Of a stretch of 23,551 bases of DNA, positions 7,416 to 15,389 are shown piece after piece. The notes under the pieces are model-generated. The model did no database searches. It was not told the origin of the DNA and saw only the letters and a program-made list of their open reading frames with translations. The position numbers were made by a program, and so were the translations under genes. Source of the DNA: CALGLS01 sp047626155 (lineage in GTDB: Bacteria > Bacteroidota > Bacteroidia > Chitinophagales > Saprospiraceae); the NCBI GenBank assembly GCA_047626155.1, contig JBLHRR010000082.1:1-23551 (forward strand), given 5' to 3'. Position 1 is the stretch's first letter. Every line of letters begins with the position of its first letter.

Positions 7416-7626
7416 TTGTTAAGTAATTGGCTGTAATGATCATCGATCGTTATGGTCAGTTGCTTACGATAATAAGAATACCGGTAACTCAATTATAAGG
7501 TATTGCTCTTTCGGTCTCCCGAAGGAATGATACGATCATGCACCTAACCAATTATTAATTGTTAATCTCCACTAATGTACGAAAGTGGGCAGTTAACAGT
7601 TAAGGTTAACAGTTAAAGTTAAAATT
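7416..7626. other. dinB upstream region with hairpins and GTTAA tandem repeat
   Basis: Contains AATACC/GGTATT (7477-7482 and 7499-7504) and a 7-bp stem CTTTCGG-TCTC-CCGAAGG (7508-7525). Directly before the dinB start lies a tandem tract of GTTAA-based units (GTTAACA, GTTAAG, GTTAACA, GTTAAA, GTTAA; 7592-7622). No LexA-type operator is recognised, and there is no open frame for an ImuA-like protein. Confidence 0.5.
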
Positions 7627-8769
7627 ATGTACAATAGAGCGATTTTGCACCTCGATCTGGATGCCTTTTTTGTGTCCGTTGAGCAGCTGAAAAACAGTTC
7701 ATTAAAGGGGAAACCACTCATCGTTGGCGGCATTAGCGGCAGGGGGGTGGTGACCTCTTGTAGTTATGAAGCGCGGGCCTATGGCGTTCATTCGGCGATG
7801 CCTATAAACGTGGCGCGGCGTCTTTGTCCTAATGGTATCTTCATCCGTGGCGACATGGAAAGCTACAGCCAGCAGTCCAAATTAATTACCGAAATCATTG
7901 GAGAGAAGGCTCCTGTTTTTGAAAAGGCCTCGATAGATGAATTCTACCTTGACCTCACGGGAATGGATCGCTACATCGGTTGCTATCAATGGGCTACTGA
8001 GCTCCGGCAATCCATCATCAAAAACTCAGGACTTCCTATTTCCTTTGGTCTTTCTGTCAATAAGCTGGTGGCTAAAATAGGAACCAGTGAAGGCAAACCC
8101 AACGGCGCCATCAAAGTAGAAAATGGCCGGGAGAAGAACTTTATCGCTCCACTTCTGGTTGGAAAATTACCTTCGGTAGGTAAAGTCACCGCACGAAAAT
8201 TGAACCTCATGGGCGTGAAAACCATCAAAACCCTAAGTGAAATTCCCCCTAAACTGCTACAAAGAGAGTTTGGGAAACCGGGTGTCAGCCTTTGGAAAAA
8301 ATCCAATGCCATTGACAATAGCCCTGTTTTGCCTTTCACTGAAAAGAAGTCGATTTCCTCAGAGCATACTTTTCAGAAAGATACTATTGATCTCCAATTG
8401 ATCAAAAAGACTTTCAGTATAATGTTGGATAAACTCTGCTTTGAACTACGTAAATCGGAAAAGTTAACCTCTTGTATAACAATAAAAATACGTTATACCG
8501 ATTTCAATACTTACACTAAACAGAAACGGCTAGGGCATACGGCTAGTGACAAAACGATTGCCGCCGAGGCCAATGAGTTATTTGACAAGCTGTATAATCG
8601 TCGGCAACTGATTCGCCTGATCGGTATTCGTTTCAGTCACTTAGTTTATGGCAATTATCAAATCAATTTATTTGAAGACACGATAAAGGAAACAAAACTC
8701 TTGCAACAAATGGATTCTATCCGGAAACGTTTTGGCGGGAAGGCTGTTTTGCGGGCTTCTGGGCTTTGA
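7627..8769 (+). CDS. dinB: DNA polymerase IV-like Y-family translesion polymerase
   Basis: A 380-residue Y-family DNA polymerase, expected to copy past damaged bases with low fidelity. The palm contains the first metal-binding motif HLDLDAFFVSVEQ (D10, D12) and the second SIDEFYLDLTG (D104, E105). RGVVTSCSYEARAYGVHSAMP is the typical finger region, and GLSVNKLVAKIGTSEGKPNG completes the catalytic core. Helix-hairpin-helix-like KLPSVGKVTARKLNLMGVKTI and a little-finger domain follow. Near the C-terminus QINLF (345-349) fits the beta-clamp binding consensus QxxLF. It is complete and normal in length. It is followed after 13 bp by a DnaE2-like polymerase, so both are likely co-transcribed; such pairs usually serve damage-induced mutagenesis. 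The ATG at 7627 is preceded by the GTTAA repeat tract. Confidence 0.93.
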   Translation: MYNRAILHLDLDAFFVSVEQLKNSSLKGKPLIVGGISGRGVVTSCSYEARAYGVHSAMPINVARRLCPNGIFIRGDMESYSQQSKLITEIIGEKAPVFEKASIDEFYLDLTGMDRYIGCYQWATELRQSIIKNSGLPISFGLSVNKLVAKIGTSEGKPNGAIKVENGREKNFIAPLLVGKLPSVGKVTARKLNLMGVKTIKTLSEIPPKLLQREFGKPGVSLWKKSNAIDNSPVLPFTEKKSISSEHTFQKDTIDLQLIKKTFSIMLDKLCFELRKSEKLTSCITIKIRYTDFNTYTKQKRLGHTASDKTIAAEANELFDKLYNRRQLIRLIGIRFSHLVYGNYQINLFEDTIKETKLLQQMDSIRKRFGGKAVLRASGL

Positions 8770-8782
8770 AAATATTCCTTCC

Positions 8783-11761
8783 ATGTACATTAATAACCAC
8801 ACATACTTCAGTCTCCGCTACGGAACTATGTCCGCAGAAACGCTGGTGAAAGCAGCCTCGGGTCTGGGGATAGAAGTACTAGCATTGACTGATATTAACA
8901 ATACATCTACAGCCTATGCATTTATTCATTTTTGCAAAAAACATAAGATAAAGCCGGTATTAGGAATTGAATTCCGAAAAGAAGGAAAGCTACTATACAT
9001 CGGTCTGGCTAAAAACTTAAATGGTTGGAAATCCCTAAATCGATTGTTGACTGATTGTTCTTTGGATGGAATACCTTTGCCGTCACGCGCGCCTAAAATG
9101 GATGACGTATTTTTAATCTACGCAGACCCACCAGAAGAAATACATAAACTCAGAAACAACGAATTTATGGGTATTCGCCCCGGAGTTGTAAATGCATTGT
9201 TTACACATCCTTGGAAAAAGTATCCGGATAAATTAGTGGCTTGGAGTCCCGTTACTTTTTTAAAGCCGGAAGGATATAAGGTACATCAATTACTGCAGGC
9301 GATAGATCAGAATGCTCTTATCACTAAACTGGATAAAACTAATATTGCGAAAGAAACGGAGCAACTTTTTTCGCCGGAAATTTTGCGTAAGCAGTACGCC
9401 TTATTTCCATTCCTTACAGCGAATGCAGAAGCATTGTTAAATAGCTGCACGATTGATCTGCTCCCCGATTTTGGCAATAATAAAAAAAGCTTTACGGGAA
9501 GTAAAATCAGCGATTTAGAACTACTGAAAAAACTCGCTATTAATGGGTGTGAAAAACGATATGGAGATGGTAACCTTGCAGCAATGGAGCGGGTCCAAAA
9601 AGAACTCAAGGTAATTGACATCATGAAATTTGCACCTTACTTTCTCATTACTTGGGATTTGATTCGCTATGCACAAACAGCTGGTTATCATCATGTTGGT
9701 AGAGGAAGCGGCGCTAATTCCATCGTTGCCTTTTGTCTCTATATTACCGATGTAGATCCACAGGAATTGGATTTGTATTTCGAGCGCTTCATTAATCCCT
9801 ATCGAACGAGCCCTCCCGACTTTGACATCGATTTTTCCTGGGATGAACGGGATGATGTCATCGACTATATTTTTAAAAGATATGGCCGAGAGCACACGGC
9901 TCTATTGGCGACTTACAATACCTTCAAAGGAAAGTCAATTATCCGAGAATTGGGAAAAGTTTTTGGTTTGCCGAAAGGCGAAATAGATATGATCGTAAAT
10001 GAACCGCTGGCAAAAGAGAAGCACCATGCTTACGCTAAACACATCTTTCGGTTCGGTAAATTGATAGAAGGTTTCCCAAATTATTTGTCCATCCATGCCG
10101 GTGGCATTTTGATCACAGAAGAACCCATTAATAATTTCACAGCCTTGACATTGATGCCCAAGGGTTTCCCCATCACCCACTTCGATATGTATGGCGCTGA
10201 AGACCTTTGTCTGCATAAATTTGACATCCTAAGTCAGCGAGGGTTGGGACATATAAAAGAGGCGGTTGCCTTGGTCAAAAAGAACCGAAAGATCAGTGTT
10301 GATATTCATGATGTGGAGATGATAAAGAATGATGAACGCGTGAAAACGCAGCTCCGGAATGGACATTGCATTGGTTGTTTTTATATTGAGTCGCCAGCGA
10401 TGCGAGGGCTGTTGACAAAGTTAGCCTGTGATACTTACGTCCACTTAGTGGCGGCCAGTTCGATCATTCGGCCAGGGGTAGCAAAGTCGGGGATGATGCG
10501 AGAATATATCAATCGTTTTCACAAACCAGAGAGCTTTGAATATCTGCATCCGGTGTTTAAAGATCATCTGGGCGAAACCTTTGGAGTGATGGTCTATCAG
10601 GAAGATGTGATGAAAATTTGTCATCATTTTTCAGGTTTAAACCTGGATGAATCGGATGTGCTACGTCGGATGATGTCGGGGAAGAAAAAGTCCTCCGATG
10701 ATTTTGAACGGTTACGCAAAAAGTACTTTGACAATTGTGAATCCAAAGGACACTCTCGCGAATTATCGGAAGAAGTGTGGCGACAAATTGAAAGCTTCAG
10801 CGGTTATTCCTTTTGCAAAGCGCACTCGGCAAGTTATGCGGTGGAGTCCTTTCAAAGTTTGTATTTAAAGACCTATTATCCGTTAGAATTTATGGTAGCT
10901 GTGATTAATAATTTCGGAGGCTTTTATCGGACGGAAGTCTATGTCCATGAGGCAAGGATGTCGGGCGGAACCATATACGCACCCTGTGTTAACAATAGTC
11001 TTTACACGACAACGCTGAAGGGCAGTGACGTTTATATCGGCTTTGTTCATCTACACCAATTGGAAAGAAGAGTGGCCCATCAGATTGTCTTTATTCGCTC
11101 TTCGGGCCGATTCACAACACTTGGAGATTTCCTTCAGCGAGTAGACATCAGCGGCGATCAACTGGATATTCTAATCCGCATCGGTGCTTTTCGATTTACA
11201 GGAATGACGAAATACGAATTGATGTGGGAGAAGAATATGGTATTTGATCCACAGCGAAAAAGAGAAGCTTCGGCTTTGTTGTTTGAGGAAGACTTGTATG
11301 AATCCTTTACGTTACCGCAATTAGAAGAAGGTCGTTACGATCAGGCTTTTGATGAAATGGAATTATTGGGATTCCCGCTTTGTACGCCTTTTGATTTGGT
11401 GGCAGCAGGGGAGGAGCGACCCCATGAACCTGAGGTTAGGGTAAAACAGCCTTCACCTTATCCGAAAATTACCGCAGCTCAACTAAAAGATTTCAAAAAT
11501 AAAACAATAGAAATACAAGGCTATTACGTAGCTCGAAAACCAGTAACAACTAGCAATGGCAAACGGATGAATTTCTGCACCTGGTTGGATACAGAAGGGC
11601 GCTTTTTTGATACGGTTCATTTCCCGCCTTCGCTGGCGAAATACCCGTTTACGGGACCGGGGTGTTATTTGATGTATGGGAAAGTTGTGTTGGATTTTGA
11701 TTTTCCTTCGGTAGAGGTTCGGTTTATGAAGCGCTTGGGCTATGTGGTAGATGAGCGTTGA
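8783..11761 (+). CDS. dnaE2: DnaE2-like error-prone DNA polymerase III alpha subunit
   Basis: A 992-residue C-family polymerase (start MYINNHTYFSLRYGT at 8783, because the longer frame from 8732 overlaps the end of dinB). Catalytic aspartates are in PDFDIDF (D346 and D348) and KFDILSQRGLGH (D481). GRGSGANSIVAFCLYITDVDP, HAGGILIT, YQEDVMKICHHFSG and GYSFCKAHSASYAVESF are conserved polymerase motifs. The N-terminal PHP domain is degenerate: the HxH position reads NNH and the LTDH position reads LTDI, so metal-dependent proofreading is unlikely. A C-terminal OB-like region (about 900-985) follows. It is shorter than replicative DnaE (about 1160 residues), and pairing with dinB points to the translesion (ImuC-like) form. 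The symbol is assigned from context; a replicative DnaE should be elsewhere in the genome. Confidence 0.88.
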   Translation: MYINNHTYFSLRYGTMSAETLVKAASGLGIEVLALTDINNTSTAYAFIHFCKKHKIKPVLGIEFRKEGKLLYIGLAKNLNGWKSLNRLLTDCSLDGIPLPSRAPKMDDVFLIYADPPEEIHKLRNNEFMGIRPGVVNALFTHPWKKYPDKLVAWSPVTFLKPEGYKVHQLLQAIDQNALITKLDKTNIAKETEQLFSPEILRKQYALFPFLTANAEALLNSCTIDLLPDFGNNKKSFTGSKISDLELLKKLAINGCEKRYGDGNLAAMERVQKELKVIDIMKFAPYFLITWDLIRYAQTAGYHHVGRGSGANSIVAFCLYITDVDPQELDLYFERFINPYRTSPPDFDIDFSWDERDDVIDYIFKRYGREHTALLATYNTFKGKSIIRELGKVFGLPKGEIDMIVNEPLAKEKHHAYAKHIFRFGKLIEGFPNYLSIHAGGILITEEPINNFTALTLMPKGFPITHFDMYGAEDLCLHKFDILSQRGLGHIKEAVALVKKNRKISVDIHDVEMIKNDERVKTQLRNGHCIGCFYIESPAMRGLLTKLACDTYVHLVAASSIIRPGVAKSGMMREYINRFHKPESFEYLHPVFKDHLGETFGVMVYQEDVMKICHHFSGLNLDESDVLRRMMSGKKKSSDDFERLRKKYFDNCESKGHSRELSEEVWRQIESFSGYSFCKAHSASYAVESFQSLYLKTYYPLEFMVAVINNFGGFYRTEVYVHEARMSGGTIYAPCVNNSLYTTTLKGSDVYIGFVHLHQLERRVAHQIVFIRSSGRFTTLGDFLQRVDISGDQLDILIRIGAFRFTGMTKYELMWEKNMVFDPQRKREASALLFEEDLYESFTLPQLEEGRYDQAFDEMELLGFPLCTPFDLVAAGEERPHEPEVRVKQPSPYPKITAAQLKDFKNKTIEIQGYYVARKPVTTSNGKRMNFCTWLDTEGRFFDTVHFPPSLAKYPFTGPGCYLMYGKVVLDFDFPSVEVRFMKRLGYVVDER

Positions 11762-11906
11762 GGTGGGAAACGAGAAGCTCAACTTTAATGAGATTCGTCC
11801 GCGTATTAAGGGAATTGAGGTTGAGGTTGCTTTTGAGATTGAAGTTGTTTTTCCTTTCTCTTTCATACTGAAATTTCTCAACAAAACCATTACCTTCGCC
11901 ATCCTT

Positions 11907-12857
11907 ATGCCCATACTAAATAATACCAACTATTGCCCTATATTCCCTTTCCGGAATCCACATATCAACACCATTTTCCCGGCAATCTTCCGTCAGATAA
12001 AGCGTCCGGCCTTTCTGCGCGAACGACTCACGACACCCGACGATGACTTCCTCGATGTAGACTGGTTAAAAAACGGAAACAAGCGCCTCGTTATCCTCTG
12101 TCATGGTTTAGAAGGAAGCAGCGATTCCCAATACATCAAAGGAACTTCGACGATTATGCACGATCATGGCTGGGACGTGCTAGCTATGAATTATCGTTCC
12201 TGTAGTGGTGAAATAAATAAGCAATACCGCATCTATCACAGTGGAGCGACAGACGATTTACACTTTGTCATTGAAGAAGTAGAAGTAGCTTATGAGGAAA
12301 TCATTTTGGTGGGTTTTAGCCTTGGAGGAAACCTGGTTTTGAAATACAGCAATGATGGCCTTTTTCAGCTTTCACCAAAAATAAAAAAGACGATAGCTGT
12401 TTCAGCCCCGGTAGATTTAGGTTCGTCCGCTATTGAAATTCTGAAACCAAAGAACAAAATTTACGAGAGACGCTTTTTGAAAAGTTTGCGGAAAAAGGCT
12501 AATGAAAAATATGCACAATTTCCAGAACGTTTTCCTATAGCAGATATAGAAAAGGTAAAAACACTTCGGGATTTTGATGATTATTTTACGGCCCCTATTC
12601 ACGGGTTTAAAGACGCAACGGATTATTATACTCGCTGTAGTGCTTTGCCTTTTTTGAGGAATGTGAGCATACCTACTTTGATCGTAAATGCACAGGATGA
12701 TACCTTTTTGTCACCTGCCTGTTTCCCCATAGACCTGGCTAAGAAAAGTGAGCTCTTGCATCTATCTATGCCGAAATATGGTGGCCATGTGGGCTTTACC
12801 ATGCTGGGTTCAGCTCATTATTGGGTAGAGCAACAGATTGCTGCTTTTTGTAATTAA
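11907..12857 (+). CDS. YheT-like alpha/beta hydrolase
   Basis: A 316-residue alpha/beta hydrolase of the YheT/AB-hydrolase-4 family (COG0429 type). It starts at 11907 with MPILNNTNYCPIFPFRNPHINTIFP; the frame is open upstream, but that part (11751-11906) is Glu/Val-rich low-complexity sequence overlapping the end of dnaE2. The family N-terminus NPHINTIFPAIFR and the oxyanion-side LCHGLEGSSDSQYIKG are clear. The nucleophile elbow is GFSLGGN with S138; the acid is probably D265 in QDDTFLSP, and the base is H294 in YGGHVGF. The substrate is unknown; family members are putative esterases. It has no signal peptide. It follows dnaE2 by 145 bp and precedes the PqiA-like gene by 41 bp, so it may share a transcript with the latter. 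Confidence 0.9.
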   Translation: MPILNNTNYCPIFPFRNPHINTIFPAIFRQIKRPAFLRERLTTPDDDFLDVDWLKNGNKRLVILCHGLEGSSDSQYIKGTSTIMHDHGWDVLAMNYRSCSGEINKQYRIYHSGATDDLHFVIEEVEVAYEEIILVGFSLGGNLVLKYSNDGLFQLSPKIKKTIAVSAPVDLGSSAIEILKPKNKIYERRFLKSLRKKANEKYAQFPERFPIADIEKVKTLRDFDDYFTAPIHGFKDATDYYTRCSALPFLRNVSIPTLIVNAQDDTFLSPACFPIDLAKKSELLHLSMPKYGGHVGFTMLGSAHYWVEQQIAAFCN

Positions 12858-12898
12858 AGCCAATTACTTATCTTCGCCACTCACCAAATATAAAATAG

Positions 12899-13396
12899 AT
12901 GATGTCAATCCGAAATTGGATCGCTTTTATCCTTATCCTCCTTTCTTTGCTTTGCCTCTATCCGGGACTTTTTCAACCGATTATGAGCATAGACATAACG
13001 CCCAAATTACCATTGGTAGGAGAGGTCACCTTGTATGAGAGTATCCAGAGTATCGTCAAAACAGTGGATACCTTGTATGAGAATGACAATAAGCTGGTGG
13101 CGTTTCTGATTTTGTTATTCAGTATTGTTGTGCCAATAATAAAAGCAGTAGTACTATTGTTAATTCTTTTTGTAAGAAAGCTTAGTAGCCGGAAAGCATT
13201 GTACAACTTTGTTCATATGATTGGGAAATGGTCGATGGCAGATGTATTTGTAGTGGGTGTTTTTCTTGCCTTTTTGGCAACGAAGTCAAACGATGGTTTT
13301 CATGCAGAGCTGCACAATGGGTTTTACTACTTTTTGGCGTATTGCTTGATTTCCTTGGTTGCGATTCAAATAATGGAGGTGAAGGAAGAAGGGTAA
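12899..13396 (+). CDS. PqiA-family (paraquat-inducible protein A-like) membrane protein
   Basis: A 165-residue inner-membrane protein with four hydrophobic segments (about residues 7-28, 65-92, 111-130 and 140-160). The segment SRKALYNFVHMIGKWSMADVFVVGVFLAFLATK carries the GKWSMxDVFVV signature of the PqiA family. PqiA-type proteins act with MCE-domain proteins in envelope lipid transport in Proteobacteria, but this single-module version has no MCE partner beside it, so its role is open. There are two consecutive ATG codons (12899 and 12902) and either may be used. It lies 41 bp after the YheT-like hydrolase, same strand, and converges on metX. Confidence 0.85.
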   Translation: MMSIRNWIAFILILLSLLCLYPGLFQPIMSIDITPKLPLVGEVTLYESIQSIVKTVDTLYENDNKLVAFLILLFSIVVPIIKAVVLLLILFVRKLSSRKALYNFVHMIGKWSMADVFVVGVFLAFLATKSNDGFHAELHNGFYYFLAYCLISLVAIQIMEVKEEG

Positions 13397-13429
13397 AAGT
13401 AGTGTGTACCCGAACGCGATTGGCTCAGG

Positions 13430-13548
13430 CAGAGGCCGCAGAGCGATATGCGAAGAAAAAATATTGGTGCGTTGACTCTGCGGCCTCTGTGTGATTAAAA
13501 AAAAGGTAGCTCTCGTTGCGAACCTTTGCGCTCGTTGCACCTTTGCGG
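13430..13548. repeat. Intergenic repeat cluster (14-bp inverted repeat plus tandem CTCGTTGC repeat)
   Basis: CAGAGGCCGCAGAG (13430-13443) and CTCTGCGGCCTCTG (13476-13489) are perfect inverted copies 32 nt apart. The second copy continues into TGTGATTAAAAAAAA, which matches the sequence at 3605-3626. Immediately after it are two tandem copies of CTCGTTGC..ACCTTTGCG (13512-13530 and 13531-13548). There is no T run after the stem, so it does not look like an intrinsic terminator, although it lies between convergent genes. Confidence 0.65.
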
Positions 13549-13587
13549 TTAAAAAAGCACTCTATTGGCGGAACGCCAACTCTAAAC

Positions 13588-14661
13588 TCACAACGAAAGA
13601 ACATTCCGAATCGAACGACTAATGTCATCCGTCTCAATCAAAAAACCATCATGCCCAAATAGCGTCTTTATTTCTACGTAAGTAGCATTCGGAATATGCC
13701 TAGATATAAACTGCTGCTCCACCTTTGGAATCAACAAGTCAGAGTCAAAACCAATAACAATGGTGTTGGCCTTTATTTCAGAAAGTGCCTTCTCAATACC
13801 TTTCCGGCCCCGGCCCATGTTGTGTGTATCCAATGCATTCAGCAAATGATAGTAGCAATGCGGATCAAAACGTTTGACGAACTTATCTCCCTGATAATTA
13901 ATATAAGACGAAGCCCGAAAGTCGCTCATTTTATTGAGGTCATGTTCATGCTGACGCACTTTAAAAGAAGCATGCGTTCTGTAAAAAGGCAAAGCAGCTG
14001 CCCGACAAGCTTTCAGACCAGCGGCTCCTGCGTCTTTCATTTTTTTGCCTAAGGTAGGGTCTGTCCTCAATACAATTCTTTGTGATTCATGGATTCCAAT
14101 CACCCAAGGTGTTTCCTTTGCGGAACAACAGAGTAGCGCCATATTTTTGACTTGGTCATTCCAAAGGTAAGCCAGTTCCTGGCAAATATTTCCACCGCCC
14201 GAACCACCGATCAACAATTTGATACTGGAAATTTTTAAGTACTCTAAAAGTTTGATGTGCAGCTTTGCGGTATCGCGCAGGGTGAAAAATGGAAAGTCCA
14301 TGCCGTACTTTTCTCCACTATTAGGATCAATCTGTTTTGGAGAACTGCTGCCATAAGGCGAGCCGAGGTTGTTGGCGCAAATAATGAAATATTTGTCCCA
14401 ATCGAAAATGTCGCCTTTCCCGAAGAGGCCATGCCACCAGTCCTCTGCATCTGAATTGGCCGTCAAGGCATGACAGATGTATATCACATTATCCCGGCTT
14501 TCATTCAATGTTCCATAGGTATGATAAGCGATGACGGGCTCGGCAATCTGGCCGCCGTTTTCAAGGGAAAAGGTTTCTTTGAATTGGTAAAAAGAGCAAT
14601 CGGAGTTTTTCTTAGGCACGGGGTTGAAATTTGCTTTGTGTTCAAAAAATGGACAGTTCAA
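13588..14661 (-). CDS. metX: Homoserine O-acetyltransferase (MetX family)
   Basis: An alpha/beta-hydrolase-fold acyltransferase that activates homoserine with an acyl group (usually acetyl-CoA) for methionine synthesis. CHALTANSDAEDWWHGLFGKGD, YFIICANNLGSPYG and YGMDFPFFTLRD are family motifs. The nucleophile is S154 in GGSGGGN, where GGSMGG or GGSLGG is usual. The catalytic Asp is probably D308 in FDSDLLIP, and His is H337 in LFGHDGF. No in-frame ATG exists between the upstream stop (14740-14742) and the conserved domain. The listed 357-residue version starts at TTG (14661); GTG at 14619 would give 343 residues with an N-terminus closer to known MetX proteins. A -7-like TACATTTG (minus strand, 14673-14680) lies just upstream and would give a leader of about 45-50 nt for the GTG start. 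Acetyl versus succinyl preference cannot be decided here. Confidence 0.88.
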   Translation of the reverse strand: MNCPFFEHKANFNPVPKKNSDCSFYQFKETFSLENGGQIAEPVIAYHTYGTLNESRDNVIYICHALTANSDAEDWWHGLFGKGDIFDWDKYFIICANNLGSPYGSSSPKQIDPNSGEKYGMDFPFFTLRDTAKLHIKLLEYLKISSIKLLIGGSGGGNICQELAYLWNDQVKNMALLCCSAKETPWVIGIHESQRIVLRTDPTLGKKMKDAGAAGLKACRAAALPFYRTHASFKVRQHEHDLNKMSDFRASSYINYQGDKFVKRFDPHCYYHLLNALDTHNMGRGRKGIEKALSEIKANTIVIGFDSDLLIPKVEQQFISRHIPNATYVEIKTLFGHDGFLIETDDISRSIRNVLSL

Positions 14662-14742
14662 AAAATCATAAACAAATGTAGCAGAACTTTGGGGATATCC
14701 ACATTTTAGAATTACACAAAAAAAATAATTTGTTAACCCCTA

Positions 14743-14982
14743 CACTGAAGCACTTAACTCAAGCTCTCTTAGTTCAACGTATTCTAAAATGCCTTTCTGT
14801 CATAATTAAGTACTTCATTTGTGGTAGTACACTACAATTGATTTCCATAAATGCAAAAGCTGAGGACTATATTTTATACCTTCAAAATTGTAAAAAAAAC
14901 ATGTAAATTTAATTGAATACTTTGGTGGTCGGCAAATAACCGCTGAAAGGAGACCGTTCCTGTTGAATTATTGTTTATTCAT
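14743..14982. other. Intergenic region between metX and the large secreted-protein gene, left part
   Basis: No gene is seen. A small folded segment GGTCGG-CAAATAA-CCG..GACC lies at about 14926-14955, with GGTC and GACC closing around an inner CGG/CCG hairpin. I compared it mentally with SAM-I and SAM-II riboswitch cores because metX is adjacent, and saw no match. Confidence 0.35.
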
Positions 14983-15119
14983 CCTCTTTCATTCAACATT
15001 ATCCCTCAAAAAGAGTACCTTTATGAGATGTGAAAGAGGAATACTCAAATGTTCTTTTTTTCCAAAAGCCTATCTAACTAATGTAATTCATTGAATTGCA
15101 GTTTACTCCCTCTTTCACA
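14983..15119. promoter_or_regulatory. Three-segment alternative hairpin region
   Basis: Segment A (CCTCTTTCA, 14983-14991) and segment C (CCTCTTTCACA, 15109-15119) are both perfectly complementary to segment B (TGTGAAAGAGG, 15029-15039; 9 and 11 bp). A:B and B:C pairings are mutually exclusive. Within A:B, the strand 15005-15027 (CTCAAAAAG..CTTTATGAG) folds back into an 8-bp hairpin with one mismatch. The arrangement resembles an attenuator-like switch in the leader of the 15390 gene, but a DNA-binding repeat array is equally possible. Confidence 0.4.
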
Positions 15120-15191
15120 CGTCCCAAATCCATACTTGATCCACTTTATTAATTTGGAGATTCTCAAGTATCACCTTTTAACCGTTTTATA

Positions 15192-15311
15192 ACATAAAAT
15201 TTATGTGTGAATTGACCGAAAGTCAATTTCGCAGATTTTATCAATTTACAAATGACCTGCCTTAGAATAGGTCATTTGTAAATAGTTTGTATCCTAACAA
15301 AATGCCGTTAG
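15192..15311. promoter_or_regulatory. Palindrome cluster upstream of the secreted-protein gene
   Basis: Four inverted repeats are packed together: ACATAAA-A-TTTATGT (15192-15206); AATTGAC-CGAAA-GTCAATT (15210-15228); a perfect 15-bp pair ATTTACAAATGACCT / AGGTCATTTGTAAAT (15244-15258 and 15269-15283); and CTAAC/GTTAG (15294-15298 and 15307-15311). None is followed by a T run, so operator or leader-RNA roles are more likely than termination. A TTTG (15286-15289) lies in the region, but no good TAnnTTTG partner is seen. Confidence 0.5.
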
Positions 15312-15389
15312 TATACAGACTTTTTCCTGTGTAATTATTTAAACGATTTAATAACCATCATCATTAATTTCATTATCAACAAACTAGTC

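Noticed and set aside
11483..11929. 148-residue minus-strand open frame
   Set aside because: It is antisense to the conserved OB region of dnaE2 and the following spacer, with a low-complexity Ser/Thr/Lys translation.
13430..13489. Intrinsic terminator between the PqiA-like gene and metX
   Set aside because: The 14-bp inverted repeat has a 32-nt loop and no T run at either foot in the direction of transcription; it fits better as paired copies of a dispersed repeat.
13228..13637. Several overlapping short frames at the end of the PqiA-like gene
   Set aside because: They run through the repeat cluster or antisense to PqiA and metX and show no protein-like pattern.
14662..14982. SAM riboswitch upstream of metX
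   Set aside because: No SAM-I or SAM-II core could be recognised on the minus strand; the small fold at 14926-14955 does not match either.
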